Assembly: GCF_022513635.1 (NCBI RefSeq)
Contig: NZ_JAKWBL010000001.1
Coordinates: forward strand, 62,001-126,000
Source of the DNA: Paraniabella ginsengisoli
Lineage (GTDB): Bacteria; Bacteroidota; Bacteroidia; Chitinophagales; Chitinophagaceae
Length of the DNA stretch: 64,000 nucleotides
Direction of reading: 5' to 3'
Part shown: positions 8,997 to 17,466 of the stretch, piece by piece
Layout: the number at the start of each line of letters is the position of its first letter
Position numbering within the stretch: position 1 is the stretch's first letter
Made by a program: the position numbers and the translations under genes
Notes under the pieces: model-generated
Told to the model about the DNA's origin: nothing
The model's database searches: none
Seen by the model: the letters and a program-made list of their open reading frames with translations, nothing else

Positions 8997-11900
8997 ATGC
9001 ATCGTATTTATTTGTTAGTGATATGCTTACTTTTTGCTGGCTCACTTTGGGCACAGCAAAGAGAGATCTCTGGGATCGTAAAGGATAACATGGGTCCGTT
9101 GCGAGGTGTTTCTGTTACCGTTAAGGAGGCTTCTGGCGGATCAACAACTGATGAGGCCGGCCGTTTTTCAATATTAGCAGATATAAATAACACGCTCGTG
9201 TTTTCGTTGGTAGGGTATCTTAATTTTGAGATAAAGCCAGAACAAGACACCGCCCTGGAAATTACTATGCAATCAAATGCGCAGGGGATGGATGAAGTAG
9301 TGATTGTTGGTTACGGAACCAAGAAGCGCGTAACAAATACCGGCGCCACAAGTGCTATTTCTGCTGAAGCTATCAGAACGGTTCCTACTGCCAATGTTCA
9401 AAATGCGTTAACCGGAAGATTGCCGGGTTTCTTTTCGCAACAAAGATCAGGTCAGCCAGGTAAAGATGCTTCTGATTTTTTTATCAGAGGTATCAGTTCA
9501 TTAAATCCTGATGGTAATAAACCTTTGATCATTGTAGATGATATAGAATATACTTACGAGCAGTTATCCCAGATCAACGTTAACGAAATCGAAAACATCA
9601 CTATTCTTAAAGATGCCTCTACAACTGCTGTGTATGGTATAAAAGGAGCCAATGGTGTACTCATTGTAACTACCCGAAGAGGCGCCAGCGGAAAACCAAA
9701 GATCAATGCAAGAATTGAAGGTGGGTTGCAGAGTCCTGTACGAAAACTCAATTTTTTAAATGCTTACAATAGTGTTTTGTTAGAAAATGAGGCATATACA
9801 AACGATGGACTTAACGCTCCTTTTTCGCAGGACGACCTGGAACATTTCAGAACAGGAGATGATCCTTATGGGCATCCCGATGTAAATTGGTACGAAGCAA
9901 TTTTTAAATCTTATTCACTTCAAACCAATAATAATATTGATGTATCAGGCGGAAATGATGTCGTTAGATATTTTGTATCGGGTGGAGCTCTTGTTCAAAA
10001 CGGAGCATTAAGAGACTTCTCTGATCCGAGAAATGAGGTAAATAATAACTATTATTTCAGACGTTATAATTTTAGAAGCAATCTTGATATAAAAGCATCA
10101 AAAAGCCTTTCGGTTAGGCTGGATGTGACAACCAGGTTCGGCGATATTAACCAGCCTCATGCGCAAAACATTGTATCGGAAATTTACAATTTTCAAAAAA
10201 TAAGGCCTTATTCTGCTCCATTTCTAAACCCTAATGGAAGCTACGCTTACGATCGTTACAATCCAGGAAATCTTTCAACACTGAATGCACGATTGGCAAA
10301 CAGCGGATATCAAAGAGACAAACGCAGCGACTTTAATGTGTTGTTCGGAGTAATAGAAAAGCTTGATATGATAACAAAAGGGTTATCATTTAATGGGCGT
10401 ATTGCTTATGCAAGTACAGAGTTGGCTTCCCGCCAGTTATTCAGAGGTGGCGTGTTTGACGGATACTCGCCGCCATCATATTACTATAATCCTGAAGACG
10501 GTAGTTATACTTTAGATCCAAGAGGCCAGTATCAGTTATCAGGATATACATTGGTTGGTGTAACTGATGCGTATAATAAAAATATTAATTTGCAGGGGTT
10601 TTTGAATTACGACCGTACTTTCAATGCTCATCATTTTTCTTCATTGCTACTTTTTAATCGACAAAGTTTTACCGATCAGAAAAGTGCTGCTGTACCTAAT
10701 AAATTTCAAGGATATAGTTTTAAGATAGGATACGATTATCTTCAAAAATATTTGCTGGATTTTAACCTTGGTTACAATGGTTCGGACAGGTTTCAATCTG
10801 GCGAACGATATGGCCTCTTTCCTGCATTAGGATTGGGGTGGAATATCAGTAACGAGAAATTTTTCAACGTTAAAAGTATTAATCTTTTGAAATTAAGAGG
10901 CTCTTATGGTGTGGTTGGCTCCGATGTTGTGGTTGGTAACAGGTATTTATATACACAACAATATGAGGATGGCGATGGTTACCCATTTGGAGAGAGCAGT
11001 GTTGTAAATTATCCTTCTATTTTTGAAGGAGATTTAGGTAACAGCAATGTTACATGGGAAAAGGCCAAAAAGTTAGATATAGGGATTGACTTGAATATGC
11101 TTAATGATAAGATATCAATGACCATTGATTATTTCAGAGATATCCGATATGACCAGCTTATAACGCGTGGATCTATTTCTCAAATACTGGGTGTTGGAAC
11201 TGCAAGGTTTAATATCGGCCGTGTATTGAATAGTGGTTTTGACGGGCAGATATCTTATAGAAATAATATCAGGGATTTTCAATATAATATAACGGGTGTA
11301 TTCTCGTATGCAAAAAATAAAATTCTTTTCCAGGATGAAGCAACGCCTGCATTTCCCTGGCTTTTACGTACCGGACATTCTATAGGACAAACTTTCGGCT
11401 ACACATTTTTAGGATTTTATCAGGATGAAAATGATATAGCGAACAGCGCTAAACCATTGATACCAGTTCAGCCCGGGGATTTAAAGTATCAGGATCTTAA
11501 TGGCGATGGTGTTATTGATGAAAATGATATAGCGCCGATAGGAAAACCTAATTTACCAAATACCACGGCTGGCTTAACATTAGGTTGTAGCTACAAAGGT
11601 TTCAGCCTTAGCGTACTTTTCCAAGGCTCGTTTAACTATAGTTTTTCTGTTAAAGGAACAGGTATAGAGCCTTTGCAGAGCCAGTTTCAGCCAATTCATC
11701 AGCTAAGATGGACGCCAGATAATGCTAATGATGCAAAATTTCCAAGACTAACAACGAATTCAAATTCTATAAATAGCCCAAGCTCTTATGAGTCTTCTTT
11801 CTGGCTGATAGATGCAAGGTATGTTCGTTTGAAAACAGTGGACCTGGGATATCAATTGCCTAATAAGCTATTGCCATTTAAAATAAATAATGCCCGGTTT

Positions 11901-12038
11901 TATGTAAGCGGCTACAATCTGCTAACATTTAACAATTATAATTTATATCAGCAAGATCCTGAAGTGACAAGTAATACAGCCGGCGATGCTTACATGAATC
12001 AACGTGTTATTAACCTGGGATTACAAATAGGTTTTTAA
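8997..12038 (+). CDS. SusC/RagA family TonB-dependent outer-membrane channel (second copy)
   Basis: 1013 aa. Signal peptide 1-19 (SLWAQ cleavage), carboxypeptidase-regulatory-like domain about 22-92, TonB box DEVVIVGYG at about 99-107, plug to about 235 (LTGRLPGFFSQQ, DFFIRGISSL, NITILKDASTTAVYGIKGAN), then a barrel ending LGLQIGF. Unlike the copy at 4099 the TonB box and plug are canonical. Powered by TonB/ExbBD; an exbD-tonB pair is encoded at 43772-45362. Substrate unknown. The gene ends 25 bp before a convergent macro-domain gene. Confidence 0.95.
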   Translation: MHRIYLLVICLLFAGSLWAQQREISGIVKDNMGPLRGVSVTVKEASGGSTTDEAGRFSILADINNTLVFSLVGYLNFEIKPEQDTALEITMQSNAQGMDEVVIVGYGTKKRVTNTGATSAISAEAIRTVPTANVQNALTGRLPGFFSQQRSGQPGKDASDFFIRGISSLNPDGNKPLIIVDDIEYTYEQLSQINVNEIENITILKDASTTAVYGIKGANGVLIVTTRRGASGKPKINARIEGGLQSPVRKLNFLNAYNSVLLENEAYTNDGLNAPFSQDDLEHFRTGDDPYGHPDVNWYEAIFKSYSLQTNNNIDVSGGNDVVRYFVSGGALVQNGALRDFSDPRNEVNNNYYFRRYNFRSNLDIKASKSLSVRLDVTTRFGDINQPHAQNIVSEIYNFQKIRPYSAPFLNPNGSYAYDRYNPGNLSTLNARLANSGYQRDKRSDFNVLFGVIEKLDMITKGLSFNGRIAYASTELASRQLFRGGVFDGYSPPSYYYNPEDGSYTLDPRGQYQLSGYTLVGVTDAYNKNINLQGFLNYDRTFNAHHFSSLLLFNRQSFTDQKSAAVPNKFQGYSFKIGYDYLQKYLLDFNLGYNGSDRFQSGERYGLFPALGLGWNISNEKFFNVKSINLLKLRGSYGVVGSDVVVGNRYLYTQQYEDGDGYPFGESSVVNYPSIFEGDLGNSNVTWEKAKKLDIGIDLNMLNDKISMTIDYFRDIRYDQLITRGSISQILGVGTARFNIGRVLNSGFDGQISYRNNIRDFQYNITGVFSYAKNKILFQDEATPAFPWLLRTGHSIGQTFGYTFLGFYQDENDIANSAKPLIPVQPGDLKYQDLNGDGVIDENDIAPIGKPNLPNTTAGLTLGCSYKGFSLSVLFQGSFNYSFSVKGTGIEPLQSQFQPIHQLRWTPDNANDAKFPRLTTNSNSINSPSSYESSFWLIDARYVRLKTVDLGYQLPNKLLPFKINNARFYVSGYNLLTFNNYNLYQQDPEVTSNTAGDAYMNQRVINLGLQIGF

Positions 12039-12063
12039 TATTATTCTGTATAGCAGAGATGTA

Positions 12064-12591
12064 TTAAGTTTCACTAGCTTCTAGCTCACTTTGTAAAATG
12101 GAATAATTTTCTTCATCGAAACTTATCAGAAAAACCTTTTCAATTTGATCGGATATATTTAAAAACTTCCTGACAGCAGTTATGGCTATTTTAGCAGCTT
12201 TATCTTTCGGAAATCTATAAACGCCGGTACTGATGCTTGGGAAGGCAATTGTTTTGCATTTGTTTTCCGTTGCCAGTTGTAGCGAGTTTAAATAACAGCG
12301 CTCCAGTTTTTCATTTTCATTATTCACTCCTCCGTTCCAAACTGGTCCAACGGTATGAATAACAAATTTAGCTGGCAGATTTCCTGCAATAGTGATAACC
12401 GCTTCGCCTACTTTGCATCCACCTTGTCTGGCAACAATTTTTTTACATTCGTCAAGAATCTCTTTTCCTCCCGCTCTGTGAATCGCACCGTAAACGCCAC
12501 CGCCACCAAGAAGGGAAGTGTTTGCAGCGTTAACAATAGCGTCTGCCTCTAATTTTGTGATATCGCCTTTAACAATTATTATTTGATTCAT
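12064..12591 (-). CDS. Macro-domain protein, O-acetyl-ADP-ribose deacetylase (YmdB-like)
   Basis: Cytoplasmic 175 aa single-domain protein. It has the macro-domain landmarks in order: [19 protein letters not shown] near the N-terminus, [14 protein letters not shown] loop, [10 protein letters not shown], and [14 protein letters not shown]. Such proteins bind ADP-ribose and remove acetyl or ADP-ribosyl groups; the exact substrate is not deducible. It starts with ATG at 12591 and faces the SusC gene convergently. Length matches stand-alone bacterial macro domains. Confidence 0.92.
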   Translation of the reverse strand: MNQIIIVKGDITKLEADAIVNAANTSLLGGGGVYGAIHRAGGKEILDECKKIVARQGGCKVGEAVITIAGNLPAKFVIHTVGPVWNGGVNNENEKLERCYLNSLQLATENKCKTIAFPSISTGVYRFPKDKAAKIAITAVRKFLNISDQIEKVFLISFDEENYSILQSELEASET

Positions 12592-12659
12592 TTTAATAAT
12601 TTCTGCAGAGTTTATATAACCTGAGTTTTGGCTCTTTGTTTTTGATGCTCCATGCTAAG

Positions 12660-12742
12660 CGTCGTCATGCCGAGCGCAGCCGAGGCATCTCCATCATTTC
12701 AGTGAGATTCCTCCACTCCGCTTCGCTACGGTCGGAATGACT
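12660..12742. repeat. Intergenic REP-like inverted repeat
   Basis: The 246 bp gap between the macro-domain gene and the hydrolase gene holds GTCATGCCGAGCGCAGCCGA at 12665 and, in opposite sense, a GTAGCGAAGCGGAGTGGAGG-type arm at 12709-12734 ending in GGAATGAC. The two arms have the form of common dispersed bacterial intergenic repeats (CATGCCGAGC / GGAATGAC). No gene is visible in the gap. Confidence 0.6.
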
Positions 12743-12837
12743 GTTATCGATGGTTCTATAGTATTTTTATAAAGAAATAAAGACCCAAAATTCACGTTAT
12801 ATACTACTAAAACGTAATTATATATAGCGTGGGGAGG

Positions 12838-14820
12838 TTATAACTTTTCGCCATTTACATAAAAGTAACGAATGCGACAAGTGCGACCTAAACTCCTTTC
12901 ATCTTTTTCCGCAGCCATTTTTAATTCCAGTATATGCTTCTTGTCAGAAAGATCGCCGGATAATGTAAAATACCAGGGCAGATGTAGCGAATTACTCCAT
13001 TTGGTAAAGAGGTTTAGTTTTTGCCATTTGCCACCATCGACACGGTATTCAATCAAACCCGCATCAGGCCCAGCCGCAACAGCAATGCCAATAGCCTTTC
13101 CCGAAAATGCATAATGCAAAACACCACCAGGATATGATCCAATTAACATTGGCACATTTGTATAATTAGGCCGTGTTCCCACATTATCTGTTGGCTGCCA
13201 GTTGGGTTCATATTTCCAGCTTTTTGCAGATAATTTTTGAGTGGGTTCTATTAAATATCCTTTATCGTAAGCATCAGCATCTAATTTTTCCGGTAAGACC
13301 TCTGTTTCAATTTTATCATCTTCATTCACATATTTTAAAAAAGCATTTTCTAAGAAAGTAATCATGGAGTGTGCATACACACCCTGCCCAAAAGGAGAGG
13401 GGTGAAGATTTTTAAAATCATTGTCCCAGGTAAATTCGTCATTGTTGATACGTTCGGTTACTTCTTTAGCCAAATTGATAACCGGAACTTTATAATGCGC
13501 TGCTACTTTATTATGGTTGCTGATAACTTCGGGGGTTTTGCCATTATTATATTCTGTTATTTTTTCCGGATCAACAAAGTGCATCATTACAATATTTCCG
13601 GTTGGATTAACTTTTTTAAAATGGCGCACAATTCCTTCCATCGCCCGTATTTGCTCGGTATTGCTATATTCGTTGGTTGCATCATTTACTGCAGCTTCTA
13701 CAAACAACAAATCAATTTTACCTTTTGACAACACGTCGTTATCTAACCTAAATGCACCAGGTGTGCTGCCCATTGAGGGAATGCCTGCGTTGATAAACTC
13801 AAATGCTGTTTGAGGGAATTTTGTCTTAAAGTAGGCCATCAGGCTATCGCGCCATCCATTGTTATAAGTGATGGATCCGCCTAAAAAAGCAATGCGTCCA
13901 AATTTATTTTGCTGAAAGCTGAGCTGAGCATTTTTGAGTCCACTTTTAAAAGTATGAAAATCCTCTGAGCGCAGCTTACTGTGATCGACAGCATGATATG
14001 CAATATAATCAGCCACAAGTTCAGGTGTTTCTATTGCAAAATGATGGCCATGTGCACCAGTTACATAATCATCACAGGGAACAACAGTTGCCGGGCCGCC
14101 TAATTCCAGGTATCTTTCAACCAGTCTTTTGGTGTTTTCAGCGTAAGGAACAATGCTATCTTCCAAGCCGATCATATGCATAATCGGAACTTTAGCTTTT
14201 GCTAATGCTTCCAGGTTGTCAACAGGATTGTTTTCATATTTCAGTGCTTCTGCATCATTTTTAAAATCATACACCTTTTTTAATAGCTCCCAGTCTTCCT
14301 TGCTTCCCGCTCCTTTACCAAAGCCACCAGGCCAACTCTTAAAATCACAAACAGGTGCTTCTGTATAAATGCATGAAACCTTTTCGGGATTTCGCTTTGC
14401 CCAATTGTAAACATACAAACCGCCCCTGCTTACACCAACCAAAGCTACTTTTTGTTGCAGGCTGTATTGTGAGCGGATATGCTCATAAAAATCATCCCAA
14501 ACCTGCATGGCTTGCGGGCTTCCCAATAATTCGTCTGTATTAATATATACAAGATGAAAACCACACGCAACTAAAATGCTGTCAGCGTCAGTATGCCAAT
14601 CGGGAAAACGAGCACGCCAAAGCCAGGGGTTTCCATTTTCAGCTTTTTTAGGGAAAATGATCCGGGCGTTTCGGTTTTGAAATTGAAAGTCTATACGTTT
14701 AAACCCTTTCCATACAGATTCCTTTTTTGAAGAGTTTTCCTGGGCATTTACTGCTGTGGCAGAAAGATGGAATATTAAGAGAATCGTAAAACAGATAATG
14801 TAAAATGCAGTTCTTTTCAT
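12838..14820 (-). CDS. Secreted alpha/beta hydrolase fused to SGNH/GDSL esterase
   Basis: 660 aa two-enzyme protein, exported through a signal peptide (1-26, ending AVNAQ). N-terminal alpha/beta hydrolase: nucleophile elbow GVSRGG (Ser131), acid candidate Asp221 in GLEDSIVPY, His in GAHGHHF (258-260). C-terminal SGNH hydrolase from about 305: block I GGSIT (Ser316), Asn in AAVND (379), block V-like NLHPSP (His473); the usual Asp three residues before that His is Lys470, with Asp468 close by. After about 500 comes a beta-rich region that may be a carbohydrate-binding module. Likely deacetylates or de-esterifies plant polysaccharide (inference). It is not in the same transcription unit as the SusCD genes. 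Confidence 0.82.
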   Translation of the reverse strand: MKRTAFYIICFTILLIFHLSATAVNAQENSSKKESVWKGFKRIDFQFQNRNARIIFPKKAENGNPWLWRARFPDWHTDADSILVACGFHLVYINTDELLGSPQAMQVWDDFYEHIRSQYSLQQKVALVGVSRGGLYVYNWAKRNPEKVSCIYTEAPVCDFKSWPGGFGKGAGSKEDWELLKKVYDFKNDAEALKYENNPVDNLEALAKAKVPIMHMIGLEDSIVPYAENTKRLVERYLELGGPATVVPCDDYVTGAHGHHFAIETPELVADYIAYHAVDHSKLRSEDFHTFKSGLKNAQLSFQQNKFGRIAFLGGSITYNNGWRDSLMAYFKTKFPQTAFEFINAGIPSMGSTPGAFRLDNDVLSKGKIDLLFVEAAVNDATNEYSNTEQIRAMEGIVRHFKKVNPTGNIVMMHFVDPEKITEYNNGKTPEVISNHNKVAAHYKVPVINLAKEVTERINNDEFTWDNDFKNLHPSPFGQGVYAHSMITFLENAFLKYVNEDDKIETEVLPEKLDADAYDKGYLIEPTQKLSAKSWKYEPNWQPTDNVGTRPNYTNVPMLIGSYPGGVLHYAFSGKAIGIAVAAGPDAGLIEYRVDGGKWQKLNLFTKWSNSLHLPWYFTLSGDLSDKKHILELKMAAEKDERSLGRTCRIRYFYVNGEKL

Positions 14821-15216
14821 TTATTGCTGGCTCTTTCAGAATATTAAAAATGTAATGTTTACAAAGCAAGAATGCTCTAAATTACCATGAAATTATATAA
14901 ATGTGGGATGTATTTTGCTCATCTTTCTTCCACAAATATTTATGCGTAAAAGAACCTCCTGAAACTATGATAAAGATATCGGGCCGCCTGATTAAGCAAC
15001 CAAAGAAGGTAAAGCCAAAGTGTATGCACTTAAGATAATAAGAGCAAAATTATAAAAAATATTTACCGTTAATAAAAGATTAACTCTGTATGAATAAGAA
15101 TAGCCGCTTAAAAGATGGATAATACCTTTGAATACACAAGAGTGATGAACTGTGTTTACAGCTGGTCAAATATAGATTCTATTGGTGCTTTTATTATCTT
15201 AGCCGAAACTATAGTT
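14821..15216. other. Intergenic region, 396 bp, between divergent genes
   Basis: Lies between the hydrolase start (minus strand) and the gamma carbonic anhydrase start (plus strand). AT-rich, with no open frame of quality. An open frame runs through the right part from 15115 in frame with the anhydrase, but its residues are not like the family, so I treat it as upstream region. A -7 type promoter box is at 15195-15202. Confidence 0.5.
15195..15202 (+). promoter_or_regulatory. Probable -7 promoter box of the gamma carbonic anhydrase gene
   Basis: TATCTTAG, one mismatch to the Bacteroidota TAnnTTTG box. It would start transcription about 15208, some 9 nt before the ATG at 15217, and so supports that start over the ATG at 15115. 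Confidence 0.5.
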
Positions 15217-15750
15217 ATGCCTGTTATTTTATCAGTTGAAGGGAAAGCGCCTGTATTTGGCGAAAATTGTTTTATAGCTCCGAACGCCACGATTGTTGGC
15301 GATGTGGTGATGGGCGAGCAATGTAGCGTGTGGTTTAATGCGGTGTTGCGGGGCGATGTGAACTTTATAAAAATGGGCAACAAGGTAAATGTGCAGGATG
15401 GAGCTTGTATTCATTGTACGTATGAGGGAGCAGCAACAACTATTGGCAATAATGTTTCGATTGGACATAACGCCATTGTGCACGGCTGCACGGTTCATGA
15501 TAATGTACTGATTGGGATGGGGGCTATCGTAATGGATAACGCTGTTGTAAATAGCAACACGATTATTGCAGCCGGCGCTGTGGTTTTAGAAAATACGATT
15601 TGCGAAGCTGGAAGCATTTACGCAGGAGTGCCTGCTAAAAAGGTAAAAAGTATTTCGGAAGCATTGGTAAACGGGCAGATAAACAGGATCGCTGATAATT
15701 ATGTGAAATACAGTAGTTGGTTTGACGAAGTGAATGAAGCGCCGAAGTAA
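15217..15750 (+). CDS. Gamma carbonic anhydrase family protein (left-handed beta helix)
   Basis: 177 aa. Hexapeptide repeats form a left-handed beta helix (FIAPNATIVGDVVMG, VWFNAVLRGDVN, ATTIGNNVSIGHNAIVHGC, VLIGMGAIV, GVPAKKVK). Metal-binding-type histidines are present in GHNAIVHG (two) and CIHC. Members hydrate CO2 or have unknown roles (YrdA/CaiE-like); catalysis is not proven here. Start ATG 15217 was chosen because MPVILSVEGKAPVFGENCF is the family N-terminus and a -7 box sits 15 bp upstream. It converges with rsgA. Confidence 0.88.
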   Translation: MPVILSVEGKAPVFGENCFIAPNATIVGDVVMGEQCSVWFNAVLRGDVNFIKMGNKVNVQDGACIHCTYEGAATTIGNNVSIGHNAIVHGCTVHDNVLIGMGAIVMDNAVVNSNTIIAAGAVVLENTICEAGSIYAGVPAKKVKSISEALVNGQINRIADNYVKYSSWFDEVNEAPK

Positions 15751-15808
15751 ATGGGAGTTGCATACATTGAAGCATCAGGCAATATCGCCAGGAGGCGACA
15801 GCATAGAA

Positions 15809-15832
15809 GTTCGAAGCGAGGACACCTCGAAC
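15809..15832. terminator. Hairpin between convergent genes
   Basis: Arms GTTCGA(AGC)GAGG and CCTCGAAC around an ACA loop, placed in the 86 bp between the stop codons of the carbonic anhydrase-like gene and rsgA. No T tract follows, so it may be a repeat or a weak bidirectional terminator. Confidence 0.45.
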
Positions 15833-15836
15833 AGCA

Positions 15837-16763
15837 TTAATAATTTTTGTTCTCAATACTATCCAAAATATTCACGTAACTCACGTACCTGTCTTCGGAA
15901 ATTTCTTTATCAATTACAGCCTGCTTGATGGCGCAGTCTGGTTCGTTGATATGCATACAATTATTGTAGTGACAATTATTCAGCCTTTGGCGCATTTCAG
16001 GAAAATAATGCGAAAGCTCTTCTTTATCTAATCCGGAAGCGGCCAACTCCCTAATGCCGGGCGTATCAATAATCCGGCCTCCACTTGGCAAATCGTACAT
16101 ATTAGCAAAAGTAGTGGTGTGCATTCCTTTGCCGCTCCAGCCGCTTACATCCTGCGTTTTAATTGCTTGTCCGGGTAACAGATTATTTACTAAAGTAGAT
16201 TTTCCTACACCGCTATGCCCACTTACCAATGTAGTTTTATTTTCTAACAGCTGATGTAGCTCCGCAATACCCTGATTTTTCTCTACACTTATTGCATAAA
16301 CTCCATAGTTAAGTGATCGGTACATTTCAGAAAGTTCCGCCAACTTCTTTTCTTCCTTTTGACGGTAAATATCAATTTTATTAAAAATGATAATGGCCGG
16401 TACATGATACATTTCGGAAACAACTAAAAAACGGTCGATAAAACCTTGCGAAGTGCGTGGATCTTTTAATGTAGCAATTAATAAAGATTGATCGAGATTG
16501 GCTGCAATAATATGTTGATGATGTTTAACCCTTGGAGACTGCCGGTTGATATGATTTCTGCGCGGCAGAATTTCAGTAATCGTAGCCGATGATTCCAATT
16601 CATTTTCTACTTCTATCTCCACTTCATCGCCAACAGCAATGGGGTTGGTGCTGGTAATATCATCTAGTTTAAAAACCCCTTTCATGCGGGCATTGTGTAT
16701 TTTGCCCTGCTCATCTTTTACAATGTACCAGCTTCCGGTGGATCTATATACAAGCGCTTTCAA
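15837..16763 (-). CDS. rsgA: Ribosome small subunit-dependent GTPase A
   Basis: 308 aa circularly permuted GTPase that assists late 30S maturation. Motifs in the permuted order: G4 NKID (128-131), G1 GHSGVGKS (182-189), G3 DTPG (233-236), after an N-terminal OB fold (about 5-68). The C-terminal zinc knuckle has Cys264, Cys269, His271 and Cys277. The first codon of the reading frame is TTG at 16763; MKALVYRSTGSWY fits the family start. Upstream is a tandem-word repeat (16764-16788) and then the toxin-antitoxin pair. Confidence 0.95.
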   Translation of the reverse strand: MKALVYRSTGSWYIVKDEQGKIHNARMKGVFKLDDITSTNPIAVGDEVEIEVENELESSATITEILPRRNHINRQSPRVKHHQHIIAANLDQSLLIATLKDPRTSQGFIDRFLVVSEMYHVPAIIIFNKIDIYRQKEEKKLAELSEMYRSLNYGVYAISVEKNQGIAELHQLLENKTTLVSGHSGVGKSTLVNNLLPGQAIKTQDVSGWSGKGMHTTTFANMYDLPSGGRIIDTPGIRELAASGLDKEELSHYFPEMRQRLNNCHYNNCMHINEPDCAIKQAVIDKEISEDRYVSYVNILDSIENKNY

Positions 16764-16788
16764 ATAGTCAATAGTTAATAGTCAATAG
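16764..16788. repeat. Tandem-word intergenic repeat
   Basis: ATAGTCAATAGTTAATAG followed by TCAATAG: three iterations of an (A)TAGT(C/T)AAT word right before rsgA. One of several short word-iteration repeats in this window. Confidence 0.55.
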
Positions 16789-16808
16789 AATATTGCCGCC
16801 GTTCTTTT

Positions 16809-17081
16809 TTAATCATAATGAAAACGGCACTGTAAGATATAGCATTTTTGATCTACACCTTTCCTTCCCTCTACTTTGTAAACAAGCCTGTGTTCTCCTG
16901 TAATTCTTCTTGACCAATAACCCTTCAAATCATACCGAAGCGGCTCAGGTTTACCCGTCCCCTGAAATGGCGTTTTTTTAATTTCGTGAAGCAAGCCTTT
17001 AATTTTATCAACAACAGAACTGTCCGTTTCTATCCAATATTCAAAATCGCTCCATCCGTTTTCGGTAAACTCGAAATTCAT
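16809..17081 (-). CDS. YoeB/Txe family ribosome-dependent mRNA interferase toxin
   Basis: 90 aa RelE-fold toxin. The YoeB pattern is visible: W-D-Y-W-like start (GWSDFEYWIETD), KI.GLLHEIKKTPFQGTGKPEPL, YWSRRITGEHRLVYKV and a C-terminal HYD ending. The catalytic residues of YoeB (Glu in GEHRLVY, Arg, terminal His-Tyr) are all present. It would cleave mRNA at the ribosomal A site when free of antitoxin. It starts 14 bp after the antitoxin gene, so the two are co-transcribed. Intact frame. Confidence 0.92.
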   Translation of the reverse strand: MNFEFTENGWSDFEYWIETDSSVVDKIKGLLHEIKKTPFQGTGKPEPLRYDLKGYWSRRITGEHRLVYKVEGRKGVDQKCYILQCRFHYD

Positions 17082-17095
17082 ACTATAAGATTATT

Positions 17096-17344
17096 TTATA
17101 GTTTGAACTTCCGGGTCTTCTTATCAGTAACCTGCTTTATCGATTCATGCAATCTTTGCCTGTTTGCCGACGTTGATAATAAATGCCCCGTTTCATTAAG
17201 TGCATTATATTCTTTCATAGACAAAATAACAACAGCCTCTTCTTCGGAAGCTCTTGACACAACAATAATATCAGAAGACTTTGACACATCGTCTAAATAC
17301 TTCTTCATGTTACTTCTTAACTGAGTTACGGATACAGCTTGCAT
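17096..17344 (-). CDS. YefM/Phd family antitoxin
   Basis: 82 aa. The N-terminal Phd/YefM DNA-binding fold is clear (MQAVSVTQLRSNMKKYLDDV, then IIVVSRASEEEAVVILSMKEYNAL); the C-terminal third is polar and would wrap around the toxin. A longer frame begins at 17389, but ATG 17344 starts the family homology and lies just after a promoter/operator at 17358-17373, so I use it. It represses its own operon with YoeB as co-repressor in characterised relatives. Confidence 0.92.
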   Translation of the reverse strand: MQAVSVTQLRSNMKKYLDDVSKSSDIIVVSRASEEEAVVILSMKEYNALNETGHLLSTSANRQRLHESIKQVTDKKTRKFKL

Positions 17345-17357
17345 GATATTATTTTTA

Positions 17358-17386
17358 GTACATACAAATGTACAGAAAAGCGTACG
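17358..17386 (-). promoter_or_regulatory. Toxin-antitoxin promoter with overlapping YefM-type operator
   Basis: An inverted repeat GTACAT-ACAA-ATGTAC occupies 17358-17373 and contains TGTACA (17369-17374), the core hexamer known for the E. coli YefM operator. On the coding strand the same bases contain TACATTTG (17372-17365), a perfect TAnnTTTG -7 box, giving a start about 15 nt before the ATG. A second CGTACG palindrome is at 17381-17386. Binding would directly cover the promoter. Confidence 0.65.
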
Positions 17387-17400
17387 CATTGCCTAACTAA

Positions 17401-17463
17401 AATAGTTGATAGTTCATGGTTCATAGCGAACGCCATAAGCTATCAACTATGAACCATGAACTG
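17401..17463. repeat. Word-iteration hairpin, possible dapD terminator
   Basis: Perfect 16 bp arms AGTTCATGGTTCATAG (17411-17426) and its complement (17447-17462) around a 20 nt loop, flanked by extra GTTGATAG/CTATCAAC words. The right arm ends 4 bp from the dapD stop codon. Could end dapD transcription; there is only a short T tract. Confidence 0.65.
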
Positions 17464-17466
17464 TTT

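Noticed and set aside
13369-13813. Plus-strand open frames inside the hydrolase gene
   Set aside because: They are antisense shadows of a well-supported minus-strand protein; their translations have no family character.
15115-15216. N-terminal extension of the gamma carbonic anhydrase-like protein
   Set aside because: The extra 34 residues are not family-like and a -7 promoter box lies inside them; ATG 15217 starts the homology.
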